This document shows, piece after piece, positions 25,370 through 32,534 of a DNA stretch of 38,654 nucleotides. Each line of letters starts with the position of its first letter. Within the stretch, counting starts at the first letter, position 1. The DNA comes from JAHIGH01 sp964564035 (GTDB lineage Bacteria > Patescibacteriota > Microgenomatia > Levybacterales > UBA12049), in contig CAZLZN010000015.1 in assembly GCA_964564035.1 (NCBI GenBank), positions 1 through 38,654 of the forward strand. The letters are read 5' to 3'. The notes beneath the pieces were generated by a model that was not told where the DNA came from, made no database searches, and saw only the letters and a program-made list of their open reading frames with translations. The position numbers were made by a program, and so were the translations under genes.

Positions 25370-26116
25370 ATGGAAAAAGAGCAAAAACCATCGTACCTAA
25401 GATCATTTATACAAAAAAGCCATTTAGACAGGGAAACGGGAAGATGGACTGCCGACTTGGACAGTAGGTATGGCCGAGACAGAAAAGGACTGCGAAAGGC
25501 AACTGCATTAAAAATGCTGGGCCTCGACAATGTAATTGCTACGACAGGAATAAAACCTGGTGATCAAATTGATATTCTGATCAGGGTAAAAGAAGCAGAT
25601 GTGAAAACCGGTAAAATAAAAACAGTAGAAAAATGGCAGAAACCATTTGATGGAGAAAAATTCGCCGAAGTTCATGGCGGGAGATTAATTTTCAGCGTTC
25701 CTGATGGCGCTAATCGTGATTACAGCTTGCCTGTTGGCAGAATAGTTCACTTAAGAAAACACAAAAAGCCGGAAGCAGAAGCTAAGCCGGACGAATTACC
25801 TGCCGAATCCGGCCGACAAAGAATAGATATAATGGTGGAAAGAGCAGGACTCAAAAAGGGTGATTCGTTTATATTTGAGGAAAGAAGAGTGGCCGAAGAT
25901 CCAAAGACGGGCCATCCGGCTGAGAGCAGACGTTGGCTCGGGGTATATGGTGTCGTATTCGATGAGGTTAAGGACGGACAGTTGATGATTCGTGACGCAA
26001 CAGGAGCCGGAGAGATAATCCGGCCATTAAGCTCCTACAGAGATATAAAAGATATTAATAAGGCGAAACCTCTTCCCTACCCTATGTCTGAGCGTAAATA
26101 TTTGAGCCAGAAATAA
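25370..26116 (+). CDS. Unknown protein with two tandem copies of a ~75-residue domain
   Basis: The 248-residue soluble protein (ATG at 25370; an ATG at 25331 is upstream of the likely promoter) contains two related units spaced 100 residues apart. Unit 1 (about 55-128) holds GIKPGDQIDI, DVKTGKI, a Trp and a GGRLIF segment. Unit 2 (about 153-226) holds GLKKGDSFIF, DPKTGHP, a Trp and a DGQLMI segment. Each looks like a small beta-barrel-type domain starting with a G-(I/L)-K-x-G-D turn. The N-terminus is basic and helical. No catalytic motif and no known family are recognised. Confidence 0.7.
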   Translation: MEKEQKPSYLRSFIQKSHLDRETGRWTADLDSRYGRDRKGLRKATALKMLGLDNVIATTGIKPGDQIDILIRVKEADVKTGKIKTVEKWQKPFDGEKFAEVHGGRLIFSVPDGANRDYSLPVGRIVHLRKHKKPEAEAKPDELPAESGRQRIDIMVERAGLKKGDSFIFEERRVAEDPKTGHPAESRRWLGVYGVVFDEVKDGQLMIRDATGAGEIIRPLSSYRDIKDINKAKPLPYPMSERKYLSQK

Positions 26117-26151
26117 ATTAGTACATTTTATGCAATGCTTAAATAGCTTCA

Positions 26152-26183
26152 GGATCAGCTTAATACATCTAAAAAGTTGATCC
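26152..26183. terminator. Intergenic hairpin between convergent genes
   Basis: GGATCAGCTT (26152-26161) and AAGTTGATCC (26174-26183) form a 10-bp stem (one G-T) with a 12-nt loop between the 25370 gene and frr, which converge. There is no T-run, so it is at best a bidirectional 3'-end structure rather than a classic terminator. Confidence 0.45.
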
Positions 26184-26238
26184 GCAGGATACCGGACAGC
26201 ATGACAAAAATTGTTTTACAAAATAGAGAATTTACGAC

Positions 26239-26790
26239 CTATATCTGAAGAAGTTCTTTTTCTTTTTGCTCTCCGAGTGATTCTATTGTTTCCATTGTTT
26301 CATCAACCAGTTTTTGGACTTCTTTTTCGAGTCTTTTGATGTCGTCCTCGCGGCCTTCGAATTCTTTTTTGATATCAAGCATTGACTCGTGCCTGACTTG
26401 TCTGACCATTATCTTGCCGTTTTCGAGCTTGTGTTTCATGGCTTTGATAAGCTCAACCCTGCGCTCTTCAGACAGCGGAGGTATACTTATCCTGATAACG
26501 TGACCGTCTACAACAGGCGTGAGTCCGACATTGGCGCCCTCAATGCCTTTTTGTATTTCATTGATTATAGACGGATCAAACGGAGTCAATATGAGCGTTC
26601 TGGTGTCAGATGCACCGATCGTAGCAAGCTCCATGACTTTTAGCTTGGTACTGCCTCCGTAAACTGAAACCGTTATGCTTTCAACCAGGGAAGGAGCTGC
26701 GCGGCCGGTGCGGATTGTCGCGATATCGCCTTTGATGACTTCGAGGACTTTGTTTATTTTTTGCTTAGTATTTACGACTAATGGATCCAT
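26239..26790 (-). CDS. frr: Ribosome recycling factor
   Basis: The 183-residue protein is a full-length RRF, which with EF-G splits post-termination ribosomes. Family features include the N-terminal helix leading to IRTGRAAPSLVESI, LKVMELATIGASDTRTL, PPLSEERRVELIK and KKEFEGREDDIKRLEKEVQKL. It is the last gene of a minus-strand rpsB-tsf-frr run. pyrH, which often sits between tsf and frr in bacteria, is missing here. The spacer to tsf holds an inverted heptad repeat. Confidence 0.97.
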   Translation of the reverse strand: MDPLVVNTKQKINKVLEVIKGDIATIRTGRAAPSLVESITVSVYGGSTKLKVMELATIGASDTRTLILTPFDPSIINEIQKGIEGANVGLTPVVDGHVIRISIPPLSEERRVELIKAMKHKLENGKIMVRQVRHESMLDIKKEFEGREDDIKRLEKEVQKLVDETMETIESLGEQKEKELLQI

Positions 26791-26795
26791 ATAAG

Positions 26796-26881
26796 AAAGC
26801 GTAAAACTAAAAACGAAAAGTTTAAAAAATTGATAAAAAAATGTTTTGTGTTTTTTGCTGTTGTTTTACGATTTACGCTTT
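26796..26881. repeat. Inverted heptad repeat between tsf and frr
   Basis: AAAGCGTAAA (26796-26805) is the exact reverse complement of TTTACGCTTT (26872-26881). Heptads GTAAAAC, TAAAAAC, GAAAAGT, TTAAAAA run from 26801. It would form a hairpin in the tsf-frr transcript. Confidence 0.7.
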
Positions 26882-26900
26882 TATTTTTGCAATAAATTAC

Positions 26901-27356
26901 CTATATTTCAAACCTCGTGAATCTTTTGATTGTTATGTTCTCGCCGAGCTTGCCGATGACGCTTTTGATCAATTTTTCGATGGTTTGACTGCTGTCTCTA
27001 ATATAATCCTGCTTGAGGAGTGAGTCAACGTCTTTGGGATTCATGGCGGCTATCTGCATGGCTACTTCCCTGGCAAGAGCTTTGAAATCATCTGTTTTGG
27101 CAACGAAATCTGTTTCGCATAGAAGCTCGACGAGGACGCCTACTTTGCCGCCCTGATGAATGTATGCCTCGATCAAACCCTGAGATGTCGCGCGGTCGGC
27201 TTTCTTGTCTGCTTTCTCAACAGCTCTTTTTTTGATCCACTCTAGTGCTTTTTTGTAATCCCCTGCCGATTCTTCCAAGGCTGTTCTGCAGTCGGCAATA
27301 GAGGCGGCAGTTTCGTCGCGGAGTTTTTTAAGTGCTTTTAAATCAATGTTTGCCAT
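26901..27356 (-). CDS. tsf: Elongation factor Ts, short form
   Basis: The 151-residue protein contains the N-terminal UBA-like domain (LKALRDET-type start, CRTALEESAGDYKKALEWI) and the conserved EF-Tu contact ETDFVA (81-86). EF-Ts regenerates EF-Tu-GTP. E. coli EF-Ts has about 283 residues; here the second core subdomain and coiled-coil are absent, with only a short C-terminal TIEKLIKSVIGKLGENITIKRF segment. A short form of this type is common in reduced bacteria and should still be active. It lies between rpsB and frr. Confidence 0.96.
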   Translation of the reverse strand: MANIDLKALKKLRDETAASIADCRTALEESAGDYKKALEWIKKRAVEKADKKADRATSQGLIEAYIHQGGKVGVLVELLCETDFVAKTDDFKALAREVAMQIAAMNPKDVDSLLKQDYIRDSSQTIEKLIKSVIGKLGENITIKRFTRFEI

Positions 27357-27366
27357 AGGTCATTAA

Positions 27367-27415
27367 GATCAAAACTCAAAAATCAAAGATCAAAACCGAA
27401 TTCAAAGCGCAAAAC
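27367..27415. repeat. Heptad repeat, (G/A)(A/C)TCAAA family x7
   Basis: In the rpsB-tsf spacer the steps read GATCAAA, ACTCAAA, AATCAAA, GATCAAA, ACCGAAT, TCAAAGC, GCAAAAC. Confidence 0.85.
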
Positions 27416-27442
27416 TTTTAGGTTGCACTAAATTGCTTTGTA

Positions 27443-28345
27443 TTATTTGGATTTGTTCTTGCTTTCAGATTTTGTATCTTTAGTATTTTTTTGTTCTTTT
27501 TTCGGTTTTTCTGCTTTAGTTTCTTTTTCGGCTTTCTTTTCTTCTTTTTTCTTTGCTTTTTCTTCTTCTTTTTCGGCTTTGGCTTTTTCTTTTGCCGCTT
27601 TTTCCGCTTCTTCTTTTTCTATTTTGACTGCCAAGTCTTTGGCTTGCTTTTTGCCTTCTCTCCAGGCTTCGAGCATATAACCGACAATTAATTTCAGACT
27701 TCCGGCCGCATCATCATTGGCGGGAATCGGATAATTAATCACAGTCGGATCCGAATTGGTATCGGTAATGCCGACTGTTTTGATATTCATGGCCTGAGCT
27801 TCACGTACTGCAAGATTTTCCATATGAGTGTCCAATATGAAAATTGCATCAGGGACCTTGTTCATACCGGCTATGCCTGAATAAAATGCAAGGAGCTTTT
27901 GTCTTTCTTTTTCCCACTCCCCTATTTCTCTTTTGGTGAACTGCGAACGGGTTTCTTCATCTCTCAAATTGTCTTCTATTTCTTTGAGTTTGCGGAAATT
28001 TTTGGAGACTTCACCGAAATTGGTAAAAGTGCCGCCTACCCAGCGCCTGGTCACCCAGTAGACGCCTTCCGATTTCTGATCATGAATATTTTTGACTTCT
28101 TCGTTTATGACTTCGACAGCTTGTCTTTTTGTACCGAGAATCAGAATAGATCCTCCCCGCTTGGCCAGGTTTTTTACGAATTCAGCGGCTTCTTCAAGCC
28201 CTTCTTTGGTTTTTTCGAGGTCTATTATATGAATATTGTCGCGGGCTTCGAAAATATAATCTTTGGCTTTGGGGTTCTGGCGTGTTACCTGATGTCCGAA
28301 ATGGCAACCGGCTTCAAGTAGTTCTTCGAGTGTAATGTTTTTCAT
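27443..28345 (-). CDS. rpsB: Ribosomal protein S2 with long charged C-terminal tail
   Basis: The 300-residue protein begins MKNITLEELLEAGCHFGHQ, the classic S2 start, and contains RWVGGTFTNF and the ILDTHMENLAVREAQAMNI segment with the downstream NSDPTVINYPIPANDDA block. S2 binds the 30S head-body junction. Beyond residue about 230 it carries an extension of roughly 70 residues made almost only of Lys, Glu and Ala, ending in Ser/Thr/Lys. Such tails are absent from E. coli S2 and may extend RNA contacts. It is first in an rpsB-tsf-frr run and has a true 5' leader with a candidate regulatory structure. Confidence 0.97.
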   Translation of the reverse strand: MKNITLEELLEAGCHFGHQVTRQNPKAKDYIFEARDNIHIIDLEKTKEGLEEAAEFVKNLAKRGGSILILGTKRQAVEVINEEVKNIHDQKSEGVYWVTRRWVGGTFTNFGEVSKNFRKLKEIEDNLRDEETRSQFTKREIGEWEKERQKLLAFYSGIAGMNKVPDAIFILDTHMENLAVREAQAMNIKTVGITDTNSDPTVINYPIPANDDAAGSLKLIVGYMLEAWREGKKQAKDLAVKIEKEEAEKAAKEKAKAEKEEEKAKKKEEKKAEKETKAEKPKKEQKNTKDTKSESKNKSK

Positions 28346-28422
28346 ATTTTTCCCTTAAACGTCCATCCGGCTGTATGTTTTATGATTCAGGGAACCAAAC
28401 CGGATGTGTTTGATTAAGGAGT
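28346..28422 (-). promoter_or_regulatory. rpsB mRNA leader with candidate SD-sequestering structure
   Basis: The leader of about 70 nt contains a perfect 7-bp stem: CATCCGG (28400-28406) with CCGGATG (28364-28370). Its loop holds TTCCCT (28389-28394), exactly complementary to the AGGGAA of the Shine-Dalgarno region (28350-28355). Pairing of the loop with the SD would form a pseudoknot-like block on initiation. S2-dependent autoregulation of rpsB is known in other bacteria; here it is an inference. Confidence 0.45.
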
Positions 28423-28451
28423 ATTATAGCGAAAGGTCTAAAAAATCGCAA
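28423..28451 (-). promoter_or_regulatory. rpsB promoter
   Basis: TTGCGA (28446-28451), a 17-nt spacer and TATAAT (28423-28428). The -10 is 77 nt from the ATG, unlike most promoters in the window. Confidence 0.65.
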
Positions 28452-28504
28452 CTATGTAATTAGGACTTAAATCGCGGTGTATAATAATGGGATCAAAATA
28501 AAAT

Positions 28505-28909
28505 TTATTTAGCTTCCAATACCTTAGCGGCTTCTCTTTTTGATTTCGCATACTCTCTAATTCTACCTTTATATAGTGCATCCGGCGGTGTGCCTTTTAT
28601 TCCACTCACCGAATCAAAGGTATTTTGGACAACTTCAGATAAAAACATAGAAAACTTTCTATCTGCTTCAAATTGGAATCTCTTATTTGGTTTGTCAGTA
28701 TCCGTTTCTATTTTTAAATTCGCCTGACCTGATCCATTATCGGGATTGCCCTGTCTAAATGGCATAATCACAGCCTCCGCCGGATTTGCTTTAAATCGCG
28801 CCGGCCACTCGTTACCGACTTCACTTCGTTGAGTAATGGCCGATGCAATTTTCGGCGCTCTGAATTGTGATGCTTCCTGCACTACTACTGCTGCTTCAGG
28901 ACTTGTCAT
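28505..28909 (-). CDS. Hypothetical soluble protein
   Basis: The 134-residue protein starts MTSPEAAVVVQEASQFRAP and has a polar middle (NPDNGSGQANLKIETDTDKP) and a C-terminal basic helix (KGRIREYAKSKREAAKVLEAK). There is no signal peptide or membrane segment and I do not recognise the family. A weak TAAAAT lies 9 nt before the ATG. The sequence between it and the kinase gene (28910-29131) holds nothing else I can identify. Confidence 0.55.
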   Translation of the reverse strand: MTSPEAAVVVQEASQFRAPKIASAITQRSEVGNEWPARFKANPAEAVIMPFRQGNPDNGSGQANLKIETDTDKPNKRFQFEADRKFSMFLSEVVQNTFDSVSGIKGTPPDALYKGRIREYAKSKREAAKVLEAK

Positions 28910-29095
28910 ATGTTTACAATTTTAAACGACAACTTAACCTCGAGCTTGACGGTTTTCGGACATAAAACTGACAATTTAGCCTCAAATGCCTGAAAAACAC
29001 AAAAAGCCGATCATATTCTCGTAAAAAAGTAAATGATATTTATCACGAGGTAGCAATCAAAACAATACACTTTTTAAACCCATGATGGCTTATGC

Positions 29096-29124
29096 TTGAA
29101 TTTGACCGAAGATTACTCAATAAT
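29096..29124 (+). promoter_or_regulatory. Leaderless promoter of the histidine kinase unit
   Basis: TTGAAT (29096-29101), a 17-nt spacer and AATAAT (29119-29124), 7 nt before the ATG at 29132. Confidence 0.5.
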
Positions 29125-29131
29125 AGTATAG

Positions 29132-30727
29132 ATGGATATCCCTCTGCCCATAATTGTTTATTTTGCCGCGCTTTTTGTGCTGGGATTATTCGCGATATAC
29201 CTTCAGCAGAGGCTTGCAGGCCGAAAATCATTGACCGAGATACTTAGTAAACAGAATGAGGCTATAATCGTTACAACGAGCGACTTCAGAATTATCAGTA
29301 TAAATAACAAAACCAAAGCGATGCTCTCGATCAGTGCAGACTTTGACGGCAAGCGAATTGATAAGTTATTTAAAAATTTTGATAAAGACACGACTGACGG
29401 AACATTCTCAGTGTCTTATGAAAACAGCAATAAAGAAAAAATTCAAATATATCTGCGGTCAAAAAGATTTGGAGAGAGCAATAATAAAAACACAGGCATT
29501 GTATATTTTTTAGAAAGCGCTGAAGAACACGAACAAAACAATAAAAATCGGCTCGAAAAACAAAAAATCCTCACCGGCAATAAAGCGAAAATCGTGTCAT
29601 TAAAAAAAGAAATTGAAGTCCAAAAAAGCGAACTTGCAGCCCACATAGATAAGCAAAGGAAAAATTTTGAAGCCGAATATGCGATTCTATCTGCTTCTAT
29701 TAATAATTTGAGCGTAGGCTTTATCATGACCGATGACAAAAAAAGGGTTATTTTGTGGAATAAATTCGCGAGCAGAATTGTTCCGATACTGGATGTCAAG
29801 ATTAATCTGGAAAAGAACAAGGGTCATTTGGAGCAGATATCGGATTTGCTAAATATCCAAGTTGATAAAGCAATAAAGGATAAAAAAAGTATAACTTTGA
29901 CAGACATGCTTATCAACTCAAAATATTTAAATATAACGATTTCGCCAATTTTCAGCGACAGCAAGTCGGAAACGTGCCTCGGGACCGTAATAATCATAGA
30001 AGACAAACAGGAACAGCATACGCTTGAGCAATCTAAAGTAGATCTGTTCAGTATCGCGTCTCATGAATTGAGAACGCCGCTGACGGCTATATACGGCTAT
30101 ATTTCGCTTATTAAACAGATTTATTTCAGCGATCTAAAAGATGATGAACTGAAGCAAATTATCAATAATATTGGTGTGCTTAGTAAAAAACTCTCCATGA
30201 ATATTAATACTTTTTTGGATTCTTCCAAGCTGGAGCAAGGCAAAATTGAGTTAAAGCGCGAAAAATGTGATCTTTTTATCGTAGTAAATGAAGCGATCAA
30301 GGAAACAGAAAGACTTTCGGCTGAAAAAGATTTATATCTGAAACTGGATTATCCTACTGCATCGATTACAGTTGCAGGCGATCAGCTTAGGCTTATCCAA
30401 ATAATGACGGTACTCTTGAGCAACGCGATCAAATTTACCAAAGTAGGAGGAATATATGTAAAAATTACAACGGATGATGATTTTGCCAGAATCAGCATCA
30501 GAGATACGGGAATGGGAATCCCCGAAGAGAATAGAATACTATTGTTTAGTAAGTTTCAGCAAACTGTTGAAAATCTATTGACCCGCCAGGAAGGTACCGG
30601 ACTAGGGCTTCACCTCGCCAAGCTTCTTGTTGAAAAAATGGGCGGAACAATTTGGCTTGAGAAGTCAGAATTAAACAAAGGATCTGAATTTATATTCACA
30701 ATTCCGCTTTTTAACAAAAAAATATGA
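29132..30727 (+). CDS. Sensor histidine kinase with two PAS-like domains
   Basis: The 531-residue protein has one N-terminal membrane helix (about 6-24) with essentially no extracellular loop. A PAS-like segment (about 40-130) is followed by a coiled linker (130-185) and a second PAS-like segment starting NNLSVGFIMTDDKKRVILWN (191-210). The HisKA domain has the H-box SHELRTPLTAIYGY with His311. The HATPase domain shows N-box Asn431 (LSNAIKFTK), G1 DTGMGIPEEN (458-467) and G2 GTGLGLHLA (488-496). The lack of an external sensor suggests it reads a cytoplasmic or membrane signal. Its stop overlaps the start of the next kinase by 4 nt (ATGA). Confidence 0.95.
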   Translation: MDIPLPIIVYFAALFVLGLFAIYLQQRLAGRKSLTEILSKQNEAIIVTTSDFRIISINNKTKAMLSISADFDGKRIDKLFKNFDKDTTDGTFSVSYENSNKEKIQIYLRSKRFGESNNKNTGIVYFLESAEEHEQNNKNRLEKQKILTGNKAKIVSLKKEIEVQKSELAAHIDKQRKNFEAEYAILSASINNLSVGFIMTDDKKRVILWNKFASRIVPILDVKINLEKNKGHLEQISDLLNIQVDKAIKDKKSITLTDMLINSKYLNITISPIFSDSKSETCLGTVIIIEDKQEQHTLEQSKVDLFSIASHELRTPLTAIYGYISLIKQIYFSDLKDDELKQIINNIGVLSKKLSMNINTFLDSSKLEQGKIELKREKCDLFIVVNEAIKETERLSAEKDLYLKLDYPTASITVAGDQLRLIQIMTVLLSNAIKFTKVGGIYVKITTDDDFARISIRDTGMGIPEENRILLFSKFQQTVENLLTRQEGTGLGLHLAKLLVEKMGGTIWLEKSELNKGSEFIFTIPLFNKKI

Positions 30728-32082
30728 GCGAGTATTTTAATTATTTTTTAATTGCAGTTTTGACACTTACCGGAGCGGTGTTAATTTTCTTGATCTTAAA
30801 AGAACGGAAAAAGAAAACCGGAGAGCAAGCTGTCCCGAGCGGGCTAATCGAGGCAATTAATGAGCTGAGCGGCGCAAAAAGAGTAATAAGCGAGAACGAG
30901 CAAGCGGAGACAGGCTTAATAGATAAAGAAATAGAAACCAGCAATGACGCCATAAACGCACTTGAAAAAGAAAAAGAAAATTTTGAAAAATCCATAAATA
31001 ATACCGCATCAAATGTAAATGTAGAGCATGCAAGACTTTTTTCGTCAATCTACAACCTAAGCCTGGGTGTTGTGATCGTAGATAAAGATAAAAATATTAG
31101 ATTTCTGAATAAAACAGCTAAGATAATTTTTGAGGTAGATAAGCTCAAAAACGGTGTGAGCGTTGCAGATGTAGATAAAATTTTGGCAAATATTGATGTT
31201 GCGTCGAGACTGGATGACGCTCTGCTTAGTGCCAAATCTTTCTCTTACGAGGATGTAGAACTTGGAGATTCGCAATATGACGTATTCATATCATCAATTA
31301 CCGGCGACGAGTTGAAGGATAAAGAAACCACAGGCGCGATAATTTTACTCAAAGATAAAACCGAGGAAAGACTGTTGAAGCGATCTAAGGAAAACTTTTT
31401 TATAATAGCATCGCACGAACTCAGGACTCCGCTGACGGGTATCAGAGGATATATTGAAATACTTAAAAATTATTATTTCGATAAAATAAGTGACCCGGAA
31501 CTAAAAAGGATACTAAACGATATTGATGCGTCAAGCGGAAGACTCATAAATATAGTAAACGATTTTCTGGATAAAAGTAAATTTGAAGAGGATAAAATCT
31601 CGGTAAAGCTGGATATTTGCGACGTTGTGCCTATAATCAACTCCAGCATTCAGGATACACAGCTTCTGGCAAAAGAAAAAAAGCTCGGGATTACATTTGA
31701 AAATTCATTGACCAAAGCGTCGGTCCTCGGCGATAAAGATAAGATAAAGCAGGTTTTGATAAATCTTATAAGCAACAGTATTAAATACTCCGATAAAGGA
31801 TCGATTAGAGTACGGCTTGAGCGAACTGAAGACGAAAAATATAAAATTTCCATATCCGACAACGGCAATGGTATTCCCGATGAGAATGTACAGTTTCTAT
31901 TCAGCAAGTATCAACAGATAAACACTAAAAAGGGAGCGAATGTGATAAGTACGGGACTCGGATTATACATTTCCAAACTGCTTGCGGAGAAAATGAACGG
32001 CAATCTCAAACTTGAGCAGACAAAACTCGGCGAGGGCTCTACCTTCTCACTTTCGCTTCCCGTATATCATGATAATTCTTAA
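30724..32082 (+). CDS. Sensor histidine kinase, paralogue of the upstream kinase
   Basis: The 452-residue protein repeats the plan of its neighbour: one N-terminal helix (about 7-25), a coiled linker (55-105) and one PAS-like segment starting YNLSLGVVIVDKDKNIRFLN (110-129). The HisKA domain has SHELRTPLTGIRGYIE and His231; the HATPase domain has Asn351, SDNGNGIPDEN (378-388) and STGLGLYIS (409-417). It lacks the first PAS-like domain of its partner. Translation is coupled through a 4-nt overlap, and the two kinases may work together or heterodimerise on the same receiver. Confidence 0.95.
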   Translation: MSEYFNYFLIAVLTLTGAVLIFLILKERKKKTGEQAVPSGLIEAINELSGAKRVISENEQAETGLIDKEIETSNDAINALEKEKENFEKSINNTASNVNVEHARLFSSIYNLSLGVVIVDKDKNIRFLNKTAKIIFEVDKLKNGVSVADVDKILANIDVASRLDDALLSAKSFSYEDVELGDSQYDVFISSITGDELKDKETTGAIILLKDKTEERLLKRSKENFFIIASHELRTPLTGIRGYIEILKNYYFDKISDPELKRILNDIDASSGRLINIVNDFLDKSKFEEDKISVKLDICDVVPIINSSIQDTQLLAKEKKLGITFENSLTKASVLGDKDKIKQVLINLISNSIKYSDKGSIRVRLERTEDEKYKISISDNGNGIPDENVQFLFSKYQQINTKKGANVISTGLGLYISKLLAEKMNGNLKLEQTKLGEGSTFSLSLPVYHDNS

Positions 32083-32091
32083 AACTGATTA

Positions 32092-32121
32092 TTGCTTTTG
32101 TATTGATCAGTAGGTTAAACT
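32092..32121 (+). promoter_or_regulatory. Leaderless promoter of the receiver gene
   Basis: TTGCTT (32092-32097), an 18-nt spacer and TAAACT (32116-32121), 7 nt before the ATG at 32129. It gives the receiver an independent start inside the kinase locus. Confidence 0.45.
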
Positions 32122-32128
32122 TATTAAA

Positions 32129-32518
32129 ATGGACAAAGTACTTTTGGTAGAAGACAATCAGTCGCTGATCGATGTTTATTCAATTACTTTTAAACATCAG
32201 AATTTTGTAATTGAAGTCGCCCGGGACGGCGAGGAGTGTCTGCAAAGAATAAAAACGATTAAACCGGATATTGTGCTTCTCGATGTTATGATGCCCAATT
32301 TGAATGGAATACAGACACTTGAGAAGCTCAAAGCTGACGAAGAGACCAAAAAAATTCCGGTTATAATGCTGTCGAATATAGTTGAGACTAATCAGGAAAC
32401 CAGAGCCAAAGAACTTGGCGCGGCTGGATATTTGATCAAAAGCCACATGCTGCCGATGGAAATAGTCGCCGTAGTTAAGGATACGCTTCTCAAAAACAGG
32501 CTGCAGGCGGGCAATTAA
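32129..32518 (+). CDS. Single-domain response regulator (CheY-like receiver)
   Basis: The 129-residue protein is a stand-alone receiver domain: acidic pair in LVEDN (Glu8, Asp9), phosphoacceptor Asp52 in VLLDVMMPNLNG, switch Ser82 in IMLSN, and Lys104 in YLIKS. It has no DNA-binding or enzymatic output domain, so it probably acts by protein contact, as CheY or Spo0F do, or passes phosphate onward. It follows the two kinases by 46 nt and is the obvious partner. Its stop codon lies inside a heptad repeat. Confidence 0.96.
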   Translation: MDKVLLVEDNQSLIDVYSITFKHQNFVIEVARDGEECLQRIKTIKPDIVLLDVMMPNLNGIQTLEKLKADEETKKIPVIMLSNIVETNQETRAKELGAAGYLIKSHMLPMEIVAVVKDTLLKNRLQAGN

Positions 32519-32534
32519 GTATTAAGTATGATTA
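32514..32534. repeat. Heptad repeat, ATTAAGT x2 plus ATGATTA
   Basis: ATTAAGT at 32514-32520 and 32521-32527, then ATGATTA. It is the same family as 6573-6606 and includes the receiver gene's stop codon. Confidence 0.65.

Noticed and set aside
28910..29131. Search for a tRNA or small RNA in the longest gene-free stretch
   Set aside because: No cloverleaf, T-loop consensus or CCA end is visible; only a promoter for the kinase gene could be supported.
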